Below, in pieces: positions 1 to 5,901 of a stretch of DNA of 10,071 nucleotides. Each line of letters begins with the position of its first letter. Positions within the stretch are counted from its first letter, which is position 1. The notes below the pieces were generated by a model. It did not search any database. It saw nothing but the letters and a program-made list of their open reading frames with translations, and had not been told where the DNA came from. Made by a program: the position numbers and the translations under genes. Source of the stretch: Nitrospirota bacterium (lineage in GTDB: Bacteria > Nitrospirota > Thermodesulfovibrionia > Thermodesulfovibrionales > JdFR-86); assembly GCA_030667205.1 (NCBI GenBank), contig DAOUWH010000039.1, positions 1 through 10,071 of the forward strand, given 5' to 3'.

Positions 1-21
1 CGCCTGCGGCTCGCAATGACA
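1..21. repeat. End of a dispersed REP-like repeat (partial)
   Basis: The window opens with a GC-rich stretch ending in CTCGCAATGACA. This resembles the right end of the widespread intergenic repeats that contain GTCATTGCGAG or its complement. The resemblance is from memory of that repeat type. Only one end is in the window, so the element cannot be delimited. Confidence 0.3.
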
Positions 22-32
22 AATATATTTAG

Positions 33-41
33 TGGTATAAT
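33..41 (+). promoter_or_regulatory. Extended -10 promoter of the tRNA-Gly gene
   Basis: TGG precedes a perfect TATAAT at 36-41, giving the TGnTATAAT extended -10 form. No good -35 box lies 16-18 bp upstream, as is usual for this promoter class. Transcription should begin near 48, only about three bases before the tRNA 5' end. Confidence 0.6.
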
Positions 42-50
42 ATTCTTGCC

Positions 51-125
51 GCGGGCGTAACTCAGTGGTAGAGTGAGAGCTTCCCAAGCTCTTGGTCGCG
101 GGTTCGAATCCCGTCGCCCGCTCCA
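51..125 (+). tRNA. tRNA-Gly, anticodon CCC
   Basis: The sequence folds as a complete cloverleaf. The acceptor stem is GCGGGCG (51-57) with CGCCCGC (115-121). The D arm spans about 60-74. The anticodon stem AGAGC (76-80) and GCTCT (88-92) encloses the loop TTCCCAA (81-87). The T arm is GCGGG/CCCGT around TTCGAAT. The anticodon at 83-85 is CCC, which reads GGG glycine codons. The discriminator base is T122 and the 3' CCA is encoded (123-125). The invariant features are present (TA at positions 8-9, GG in the D loop, TTCGA in the T loop), so it should be functional. It is preceded by its own extended -10 promoter and followed by REP-like hairpins. Confidence 0.97.
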
Positions 126-149
126 TAAAATTCATACTTCCGTCGTCTC

Positions 150-178
150 ATTCCTGCGGAAGCAGGAATCCGGTTTTT
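150..178 (+). repeat. REP-like inverted repeat, possible tRNA terminator
   Basis: ATTCCTGC (150-157) and GCAGGAAT (162-169) form a perfect 8-bp stem with a GGAA loop. This is followed by CCGGTTTTT. The layout could terminate the tRNA transcript. The hairpin itself is of the common bacterial intergenic type with ATTCC...GGAAT arms, so termination may be a secondary role. Confidence 0.55.
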
Positions 179-203
179 ATCCCGGATGCTTTCTCTCATT
201 CTG

Positions 204-237
204 ATTCCCGCCCCCGCACTCTATGCGGGGCGGGAAT
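204..237. repeat. REP-like GC-rich inverted repeat
   Basis: ATTCCCGCCCCCGCA (204-218) pairs with TGCGGGGCGGGAAT (224-237). The match is perfect except for one extra C in the left arm, and the loop is five bases. It shares the ATTCC...GGAAT ends of the hairpin at 150-169, so both are probably members of one intergenic repeat family. Confidence 0.6.
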
Positions 238-262
238 GACGGAAACCCAAAAGCGTCCAAGG

Positions 263-271
263 TGCTATAAT
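263..271 (+). promoter_or_regulatory. Extended -10 promoter, probably leaderless start
   Basis: TGC followed by a perfect TATAAT (266-271) lies six bases before the ATG at 278. Initiation about seven bases after the -10 box would place the first transcribed base on or beside the A of the start codon. There is no Shine-Dalgarno sequence between the box and the ATG. The mRNA is therefore predicted to be leaderless. Confidence 0.55.
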
Positions 272-277
272 AAGTCC

Positions 278-568
278 ATGAAACAGGCACTTACGATAAT
301 GGCGGCAGTACTGTGCCTCGTGGCGTTTTCGTCCTGCGAGGAAAACCCCGTCCAGGAGTACGGAAGGGGCCTTACGCGCTCGCTCGATAAAGCCTACACC
401 ACCGCCGACCAGGCAAACCTCGACGCCCTCGGAAAATCCATAGCCGCATACCACGCCGCAGAGGGCCGCTACCCCGAGAGCCTCACGGAGATAACCTCCG
501 CCATGGGCCTCGACCCGGCGAGGTTCGACTACGACCCCGCCACGGGACATGTAGCGCTTAGGCAGTGA
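278..568 (+). CDS. Small lipoprotein with GspG/pseudopilin-like body
   Basis: A 96-residue protein. Residues 1-19 form a lipoprotein signal with a hydrophobic core and the lipobox-like AFSSC, making Cys20 the likely lipidated residue. The mature part contains LGKSIAAYHAAEGRYPESL and a terminal FDYDPATGHVAL. These match the pattern of the C-terminal half of type II secretion major pseudopilins (a helix with 'AYHxxxGRYP', then 'YDPxTG'). The prepilin N-terminus is absent and replaced by the lipoprotein signal. The frame is open upstream to 92, but that part runs through the tRNA and repeats, so the ATG at 278 is chosen. Start position and promoter spacing suggest leaderless translation. It faces the pilin operon convergently. 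Function is unknown; a link to the neighbouring pilus system is inference. Confidence 0.75.
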   Translation: MKQALTIMAAVLCLVAFSSCEENPVQEYGRGLTRSLDKAYTTADQANLDALGKSIAAYHAAEGRYPESLTEITSAMGLDPARFDYDPATGHVALRQ

Positions 569-726
569 ATTTTTAAAAACCAATCCTTCTCATCTAATAG
601 ATAATATTCTCCTATCCTTTTCTATAAAGCCCCATTGAAAATCTCAGCGGAGCGAGGGAGAACGCAGGGTTAAAAACTAATGCGTGTCTGAGGTACGAAA
701 TTGCCGAGTTTGAATTAGTTTACCGG
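569..726. other. Intergenic stretch with a small inverted repeat
   Basis: No open frame of note on either strand. AAACTAAT (674-681) and ATTAGTTT (714-721) are perfect 8-bp inverted arms around a 32-base centre containing GCGTGTCTGAGG. This may be a small repeat element, but no second copy is in the window. Confidence 0.35.
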
Positions 727-791
727 AGGGCCACTGGCCCTTTTACCAGATTTGTTACGTACCATACAGTTTGGAAAGGGCCAGTGGCCCT
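727..791. terminator. Bidirectional convergent terminator, nested palindromes
   Basis: AGGGCCACTGGCCCTTT (727-743) and AAAGGGCCAGTGGCCCT (775-791) are a perfect 17-bp inverted repeat separated by 31 bp. Each arm is itself near-palindromic (GGGCC, three bases, GGCCC). On the plus strand the left arm is followed by TTTT. On the minus strand the right arm reads as GGGCC-ACT-GGCCC-TTT and directly abuts the stop codon of the big secreted protein gene. Each arm can therefore act as a small intrinsic terminator for its own strand, which suits the convergent gene arrangement. Confidence 0.6.
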
Positions 792-3450
792 AATAGAGCT
801 CCATCCAGTCCAGCATCCTGATGTTGGCTATGGCTGCACACTCGGTGCCCCCGCTTACGGTTACGGTGTCGGAGATGCTGTCGCCCGGAGGCGCCTTGTC
901 AAAGGCGTAAGGCCCTGTGTAGTCGATGGGGCCTGCATACTCGGCATCGACCGTAAGGACGGGATAGCACTGCAGCGGGCCGGAGGCGATGGTGCCGGAG
1001 ACGAACGTCAGCGTTGCCGTCCCGAGCGAAGATATCGTAATGTCCACCAGGCTGTCAAGCGCAAAGGTATCGGAGCCGCCGCTCAGTATGGCGAGGTCGG
1101 TGTCTGTGGGGTGGATGGTAATGTCCGAAGCCCCGCAGTTTGTGACATCGAGCCGAAAGGCGCCCGTATCGCCAGTGTCTATGCTCACGGGGACGGTCCT
1201 GTCGCCGGTGGGCGCCGGGGCGGTCCTGTTAAAGACCAGGCTGCCCGGGACGTACTGGAGTATGGGGTCGGCAATGCCGAGGAACGTAACCGTCACCGAT
1301 GCCGTGGTATCGGGGACGTACCGGGCCTCGACCGTGGGAGATACGTCTATGGTCGAGCACGGGGCGGTAAGGATGACCTCCATTATCCCAGACGCATTGG
1401 TAAAGCCGACGATCGGCGCAAGCGCCCCCGCGGTAGTGGTAAAGGTCAGGGGCTCGTTGGGCGCCGCTACCCCGCCCTTCGTGAGCGTGGCAACAAAACA
1501 GTACTGGCTATACCCGTCGGCGGGGTCCCACGGAGGAAGGGCCGTTGAGCAGTCATCGTTGAACGCCTCAATCGTGACCTCGTAGGCCGTGACCATGACG
1601 TCGGTCTCTATGGTGGCGGTGTTGTTGCTCTTGTCGGTAATTGTCACGGGGAAGTTGAATGTCGTATCCGCCATCACATCGGGCGCGCAGGTGAAGGTTA
1701 TGCTGAAGTCCTTGGACTGCCCCTGCAGTATCCCGTTCGTGCCCGTGGGCGGGTCGGCGGTAAATACCACGCCCGAGACCGGAGCGCCCACAGTGGCCGA
1801 GGACCAGTTCGCCGGAGCGGCGTGGGAGCCGTAGACCCACCGGTTAGTGCCGCAGGTGCCGTCCACAATGGGCGAGATGTCTATCTGGACCTGTTTTACC
1901 TCGATGACGGCGTTGTTATAGACGGTCCAGGTGAGGGTCACGTTCGTGGCTCCCGTACTCAGGAGAGCGGGGTTTACGCTTACGGCGTAGACCACTATCA
2001 CACCCGTCTCCGACGTCGATGGGTTTGTCCCCACGGTATCGGACGTAGCCGAGCCGGTAAAGTTAAATGTCTGTCCCAGGGTTCCCGTAATGACGTATTG
2101 CCATTCGAACTGGCCCGTATCGCCGGACGGAAGGGTGGCAATGCTCGCGGGGTCGGGGCCCGAGGCCAGCGTGGCGGTGGCACTGCCCCCGGCGCTGAGG
2201 CTTGGCGTGATGTTCGTAAGCGTGGTGCTTCCGTTGTTGTAAACGTCCATTAGCACAGTAACGGTCTGCCCGCTTATGACGCTCAGCGGGCTCACGGTAG
2301 TCAAAGCGGTGAAATCGCCTATTATCACCGTGTTGGAAGTCGCGACCTTCGATGTGGCATTGCCGGTCGTGTCGTTTGACAGGGCCCTGAAGTATACCTC
2401 TCCCGCGGCCCCTGCCTGAAATATCCATGTAATCGTCGAGGCCTCGCCCGGGTCGAGGGTAAAGGCGCTCGTGTTCTGGCCGTAGAGCACGTCCCACTTG
2501 AAATGCGACGCGGCGGTGGTGCCCCCCACGCCCCTTGATGCGCCCGTAAACGAGTTGCCTGTGGTCCCCGTGTAGTCAACAAGCTCCGTGCCTATAAGAA
2601 GCCGCCCGCTTGCCGGAAAGCCCGCTGTGCTCAACACCCTGGCTGTCGTTTGGACGGCGTCCATGTCGTTTTTGAGTATGGCCGGATTGGGGTTGGTCGT
2701 ATACGTTGATGAGCCGTATACCGGAGAGCCAATGCCCGTGACCGATGCGCCGACCGGGGCGGGAAAAGAGGGGCAGGCCGCTGCCGGGTCGCAGCCGACC
2801 ACGCCGCTTTGTATGGCGCTTGAGCGGTTGGTCACTGTCATGGTAACTACTATCTGCCCGCCCACGCCGGTGGATATGGGCGAAGCGGTAAGCGCAACGG
2901 CCAGGGACTTACGCTGCCAGGTCGGGAGGCCCCCGACAAGGGTGAACTCTCCCTTTTGCTGGTTGGCCCCGGCGTTGGTTGAGGCCACGACCGCAAGGAG
3001 CGTGTCGGTCTGGTCCTGCGTGTTGGTAAATATTGCCGTATCTCCCGCTCCGGTCACGACTATGTCGAACGTGCAGGAGCCGCCCGGAGGTATGCCGCCG
3101 CCGCTGGTGAAGGAGATGCAGCCCGGCAGCGAGCAGGCCGCCTTGTTGGGCTGAACGTTCCAGGGGTTAGTGCACGAGTTCGGGGCCACGGTGGCGGCGC
3201 TGAAGTCGTAGAGGGTGTTGTCTGCGTTGAAAAACACCGTCCGTATGTTCTTTGTGGAGGCGGCGTCGTTGGTTACGGTAAAGGAAAGCGTATCGGCGGC
3301 GTCCCCCATCGTGACGGCCTCTGCCGAAGGGGTCGCGACCGTGAAGTTCCCGAAAATCGCCGCATGGCACAGTGACGGGAGCGCCAGCGCGAAAGCCAGA
3401 ACGCCAATTGCGAGAGCCAGTCGCTTATGTCTTAAGGTCCTATTGCCCAA
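790..3450 (-). CDS. Large secreted Ig-like-repeat protein in mshQ position
   Basis: An 886-residue protein. The N-terminus is a Sec signal (RHKR, a hydrophobic run to about residue 27, then SLCHA with cleavage near residue 30). The rest is Thr/Ser/Gly/Val-rich beta-sandwich-type sequence. Apparent modules include residues 31-170, a TVTN(R/D)-containing domain about 183-375, a CARDB/DUF11-like domain about 377-485, another about 488-620, and a Big_1-like Ig domain about 621-725 (GGVAAPNEPLTF, TNASGIMEV). The C-terminal part is unassigned. Residues 264-318 hold a 'GxLLIGTELVDYTGT...RGVGGTTAASH' motif shared with the upstream PilX-like protein. The start is TTG at 3450, with AAGGA six bases upstream and an 11-bp overlap with the preceding gene. 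It is last in the minor-pilin operon, the position taken by mshQ in MSHA operons. Sequence homology to MshQ is not established here. An adhesin or tip-associated role is inference. Confidence 0.8.
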   Translation of the reverse strand: MGNRTLRHKRLALAIGVLAFALALPSLCHAAIFGNFTVATPSAEAVTMGDAADTLSFTVTNDAASTKNIRTVFFNADNTLYDFSAATVAPNSCTNPWNVQPNKAACSLPGCISFTSGGGIPPGGSCTFDIVVTGAGDTAIFTNTQDQTDTLLAVVASTNAGANQQKGEFTLVGGLPTWQRKSLAVALTASPISTGVGGQIVVTMTVTNRSSAIQSGVVGCDPAAACPSFPAPVGASVTGIGSPVYGSSTYTTNPNPAILKNDMDAVQTTARVLSTAGFPASGRLLIGTELVDYTGTTGNSFTGASRGVGGTTAASHFKWDVLYGQNTSAFTLDPGEASTITWIFQAGAAGEVYFRALSNDTTGNATSKVATSNTVIIGDFTALTTVSPLSVISGQTVTVLMDVYNNGSTTLTNITPSLSAGGSATATLASGPDPASIATLPSGDTGQFEWQYVITGTLGQTFNFTGSATSDTVGTNPSTSETGVIVVYAVSVNPALLSTGATNVTLTWTVYNNAVIEVKQVQIDISPIVDGTCGTNRWVYGSHAAPANWSSATVGAPVSGVVFTADPPTGTNGILQGQSKDFSITFTCAPDVMADTTFNFPVTITDKSNNTATIETDVMVTAYEVTIEAFNDDCSTALPPWDPADGYSQYCFVATLTKGGVAAPNEPLTFTTTAGALAPIVGFTNASGIMEVILTAPCSTIDVSPTVEARYVPDTTASVTVTFLGIADPILQYVPGSLVFNRTAPAPTGDRTVPVSIDTGDTGAFRLDVTNCGASDITIHPTDTDLAILSGGSDTFALDSLVDITISSLGTATLTFVSGTIASGPLQCYPVLTVDAEYAGPIDYTGPYAFDKAPPGDSISDTVTVSGGTECAAIANIRMLDWMELY

Positions 3451-4033
3451 TGCTCGTCCTTACGGTCCTTTTTACGTCTCCGAAAAACACCCCCGCCGAG
3501 TAAGTGCCCGTCGCGGTAACCGTACACTGGGTCACCGTCGTGCCGTTGGCGTGCGGTACGGCGGCCGACCCCGCACGTCCCCTCACGCACCCGGTAAACT
3601 GGTTTGCCACAGTGCCCGTGCACAGGATGTACTCATCATCGATTCTCATCGTGCCCGGCACCACGTAGTCCGCGACCGATGTAACGTTTATATCCGTATC
3701 CGGCGCGCCAAGGGGATTGTCGGTAACCGTGGCCGGGGCCGAGCAGCCCCCGGCACCGCTTACGCACCGGGAGCTTGCGGTAAAACTGCCGCCGCCTATA
3801 GATACCGGCGCGGCCACGTCGAAATTACACGGCAGGTTGCCATTTTCAAGGGCATACCGGAGCCCGGCCTCGGCGACATAAAAGGCCTTCATGCCGATTT
3901 CCTCCTGGAGCCCGGCGCTCGTGCCGGTACTGACCACCGAGACGATGACCGAGATAAAGAGCGTAAATATCAGTATCGCAAGCACCGCGCCTATCGCAGA
4001 TACGCCTCTTTTGCCGACAGCCATGACTACCAT
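3440..4033 (-). CDS. PilX/MshP-like minor pilin assembly protein
   Basis: A 197-residue protein. KRGVSAIGAVLAILIFTLF begins a class III-like N-terminus: a Gly before the hydrophobic helix, but no Glu at the +5 position. This is typical of PilX/MshP/GspK-like proteins rather than standard pilins. QEEIGMKAFYVAEAGLRYAL (about residues 43-62) matches the family's 'AxYxAEAGLxxAL' segment. Four cysteines in the next part (PCNFD, RCVSGAGGC) may form disulfides. Residues 114-167 carry the same 'IDDEYILCTGT...CVRGRAG...PHANGTTV' module seen in the downstream large protein. The ATG at 4033 lies inside the end of the preceding gene (7-bp overlap) with GGTGA upstream. A second ATG at 4024 is an alternative start. 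It acts in the inner membrane and periplasm with the other minor pilins. Confidence 0.8.
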   Translation of the reverse strand: MVVMAVGKRGVSAIGAVLAILIFTLFISVIVSVVSTGTSAGLQEEIGMKAFYVAEAGLRYALENGNLPCNFDVAAPVSIGGGSFTASSRCVSGAGGCSAPATVTDNPLGAPDTDINVTSVADYVVPGTMRIDDEYILCTGTVANQFTGCVRGRAGSAAVPHANGTTVTQCTVTATGTYSAGVFFGDVKRTVRTSIGQ

Positions 4034-4536
4034 ACGTTCACCGGATATGCCTCGGACTCAAGCTCGATGCTCTCGGCGTCAGACGTGGAGGTCAGCGTTA
4101 TACCTATGCGCCTTGTAGAATCATAGATAGTAGTGTTTGAGACTCCCGAGTTCTGTATGTAAGAGAACGCAAAGGCGGCAATGTCGTCCGCAAGCACGTT
4201 GCCGCCCGCGCCGGGACAGCCCCCGAGGCCGCCCGCTATCTCTTGTCTTGTTATCTGGGTCCCGCTGTAGCGAAAGCTTGTGGTCTTGCCGTAGACGTCG
4301 TTAAAGCACAGTATTGTGGCGTTTGAAGCGGCATTGGAAAAGAGGATGCTGTTTCTGGTCTCCCTCTCTATTCTCTCCATTGCCGCGCGGCCTTTCTCGA
4401 CGGCCTCAACCCGGTCCTCCGCCGTCAGGTATCCCTTTATGCCCATGTAGAGAGAGTCGCCCACTATAAACGCCACGATGGCCACTATCACCGTGACCAT
4501 CACGAGTTCCACCAGTGTAAAACCTTTGTTATTCAT
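4027..4536 (-). CDS. Prepilin-type protein, MshO/PilW/PulJ-like
   Basis: A 169-residue protein with a classic type IV prepilin N-terminus: MNNKG followed by FTLVELVMVTVIVAIVAF. Cleavage by the prepilin peptidase would fall after Gly5, with Glu at mature position +5. The helix leads into EKGRAAMERIERETRNS, the PulJ/PilW/MshO-type pattern in which 'MERIxRExR' follows the helix. A Cys pair (about residues 95 and 119) could form a disulfide. The start ATG is one base after the TAA of the upstream gene, so translation is probably coupled. Only a weak SD is seen. The order GspH-like, MshD-like, then this gene, then PilX/MshP-like supports the MshO equivalent. MshO and PilW cannot be told apart by eye. 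Confidence 0.85.
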   Translation of the reverse strand: MNNKGFTLVELVMVTVIVAIVAFIVGDSLYMGIKGYLTAEDRVEAVEKGRAAMERIERETRNSILFSNAASNATILCFNDVYGKTTSFRYSGTQITRQEIAGGLGGCPGAGGNVLADDIAAFAFSYIQNSGVSNTTIYDSTRRIGITLTSTSDAESIELESEAYPVNVW

Positions 4537-4537
4537 G

Positions 4538-4936
4538 TTAAAAGTCCGTCAAAAGGGTCACCATTTCCGTATCCCCGAGGTCGCTTGAGACCGTGACGCT
4601 TATGCGCCTGTAGTCCGAGGCGCCCGCGCATGTGTCGAGGTCGGCGGGGTTCACGTCGCAGACCGTCACGTCCCGTGTGTATTGCACGGTGCTTAGCGTC
4701 TTGTTGTCGGAGTAGCCGTTGTAGCCGGCGGCGGCGTCAAAACCCTTCGACCGTATCTCCTCCATGAGGTCCTGCCCCAGGTCGGCCGCCGCGACAATCT
4801 TTTCTGCGTCTACCGTGAACCTTGCCTGCTGGCCGAGGACGAATACGAGGGTGGGGATGGCGATGGCGGTTATGACTATCACCATCACCACCTCGATAAG
4901 CGTAAACCCTCCCCTGCCCGACCGGTTTTGCCTCAA
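4538..4936 (-). CDS. Prepilin-type protein, MshD/PilV/GspI-like
   Basis: A 132-residue protein. LRQNRSGRGG precedes FTLIEVVMVIVITAIAIPTL, a prepilin cleavage site after Gly10 with Glu at +5. The short body has QDLMEEIRSKGF after the helix and ends in ISVTVSSDLGDTEMVTLLTDF, as in MshD/PilV/GspI minor pilins. CDVNPADLDTC may be a disulfide pair. I place the start at the TTG at 4936, which shares the bases TTGA with the stop of the upstream gene and has GGGGAGGG about 6-10 bases before it. The longer frame to 5113 runs inside the upstream gene and is not needed. The overlapping stop/start suggests re-initiation coupling. Confidence 0.82.
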   Translation of the reverse strand: MRQNRSGRGGFTLIEVVMVIVITAIAIPTLVFVLGQQARFTVDAEKIVAAADLGQDLMEEIRSKGFDAAAGYNGYSDNKTLSTVQYTRDVTVCDVNPADLDTCAGASDYRRISVTVSSDLGDTEMVTLLTDF

Positions 4937-5448
4937 TTGCTCACCCTCCCCGTCTGGGCCTCTATGGTTACGGTCTTTGTGCCTCCCGGACCGGTGACGT
5001 CCACCGTCTGGGTGCCAAGGGCCGCGCCCGCGGCGTCCACCGGGCTGCCCAGCGAATCGAAGGCCGCCGTGGCGGCGGAAAAACTCAGGGTCAGCCCGCT
5101 TAGCTCGCTGCACCTCGGGGCGGTGAAATCGACCACGAAGTCCCCCGAGGCGTCGGAAGAGCAGCCCTCGGCGGGGCTGTTTGCAAGCGTAGCGGCGACA
5201 ATGTCGGCATAGACGCTGTAGCCGTTGGCGTTAAACGTAATGCCCGCCCTGTCCTGCGTGGAGACGGCCAGCTTACGCGCGTACCTGAGGTCGGCCTTTA
5301 TCTTGCCCGAGGCGGCGTTTACCTTCATCCTCTCGATGGGGTTTTTAATCACGAGCGCGACGGCCAGCATCGCGAGGATCGCCACTATAAGCATGGTCTC
5401 TATGAGCGTGAACCCACATTCCCCCTTAAGCCGCCCTTTCAGCCACAT
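4933..5448 (-). CDS. Pseudopilin GspH/FimT/MshC-like
   Basis: A 171-residue protein and the first gene of the minus-strand operon. The prepilin leader MWLKGRLKGECG is followed by FTLIETMLIVAILAMLAVAL, with Glu at +5. The helix runs into KIKADLRYARKLAVSTQDRAGITF, the hallmark of the GspH/FimT family ('LxxARxxAxxxxxxVxi'). The C-terminus KTVTIEAQTGRVSN fits the family's closing 'I...TGRV'. Two cysteines near the middle (GCSSD, PRCSEL) may pair. The ATG at 5448 has no Shine-Dalgarno sequence, but an extended -10 box sits six bases upstream, so a leaderless mRNA is likely. GspH/FimT proteins are minor components that prime or cap type IV pilus-like fibres. Confidence 0.85.
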   Translation of the reverse strand: MWLKGRLKGECGFTLIETMLIVAILAMLAVALVIKNPIERMKVNAASGKIKADLRYARKLAVSTQDRAGITFNANGYSVYADIVAATLANSPAEGCSSDASGDFVVDFTAPRCSELSGLTLSFSAATAAFDSLGSPVDAAGAALGTQTVDVTGPGGTKTVTIEAQTGRVSN

Positions 5449-5454
5449 GAAATA

Positions 5455-5483
5455 ATTCTAACATTACGGTGCTTTCTTATCCA
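5455..5483 (-). promoter_or_regulatory. Promoter of the pilin operon, probably leaderless
   Basis: On the minus strand, TGT followed by TAGAAT (5460-5455) forms an extended -10 box six bases from the ATG at 5448. TGGATA (5483-5478) is a moderate -35 box at a 17-bp spacing. The start point predicted from this spacing falls at the start codon, and no SD is present. Confidence 0.5.
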
Positions 5484-5509
5484 GAGGAGCGCACATAAGC
5501 GTCCCCTGG

Positions 5510-5541
5510 CCCCGCACACGGCTTTTCCGTTCCGCGCGGGG
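5510..5541. other. Imperfect hairpin in the divergent intergenic region
   Basis: CCCCGC (5510-5515) pairs with GCGGGG (5536-5541). Inside, ACGG (5518-5521) pairs with CCGT (5527-5530) around a CTTTT loop. It lies between the divergent pilin operon and rpmE, upstream of both predicted promoters, so it is not in either leader. Role unknown. Confidence 0.3.
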
Positions 5542-5552
5542 TGCTTGAGGGC

Positions 5553-5582
5553 TTGCCGAAATGGCCGGGGTTGCTATATAAT
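5553..5582 (+). promoter_or_regulatory. Promoter of rpmE
   Basis: TATAAT (5577-5582) is a perfect -10 box. TTGCCG (5553-5558) is a four-of-six match to a -35 box at an 18-bp spacing. The predicted start near 5589 gives a leader of about 25 bases containing the rpmE ribosome binding site. Confidence 0.5.
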
Positions 5583-5613
5583 ATTTATTTGAAACTCATT
5601 ACCGGAGGGGAAG

Positions 5614-5841
<228 letters not shown>

Positions 5842-5860
5842 AAAGCTCCGGTCAACAAGT

Positions 5861-5896
5861 CGTTAGCCTTGCGTATCCCGGCTAACGGCTTTTTTT
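5861..5896 (+). terminator. Rho-independent terminator after rpmE
   Basis: CGTTAGCC (5861-5868) and GGCTAACG (5880-5887) form a perfect 8-bp stem with an 11-base loop. This is followed by GC and seven T residues (5890-5896). It ends six bases before the start codon of the next gene, so it may act as a partial terminator (attenuator) between rpmE and the DUF1385-prfA pair. Confidence 0.85.
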
Positions 5897-5901
5897 ATCG
5901 A

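Noticed and set aside
92..277. N-terminal extension of the lipoprotein frame from 92
   Set aside because: It would be translated from the tRNA gene and two intergenic repeats. The signal peptide and lipobox fit a start at 278.
784..4126. Plus-strand frames (for example 784-1548, 2588-3154, 3215-4126) over the pilin operon
   Set aside because: They lie opposite strongly supported minus-strand genes, have no family motifs, and arise from GC-rich codon structure.
4937..5113. Longer N-terminus of the MshD-like protein up to 5113
   Set aside because: It lies inside the GspH-like gene in another phase. The TTG at 4936 with a good SD places the prepilin leader at a normal length.
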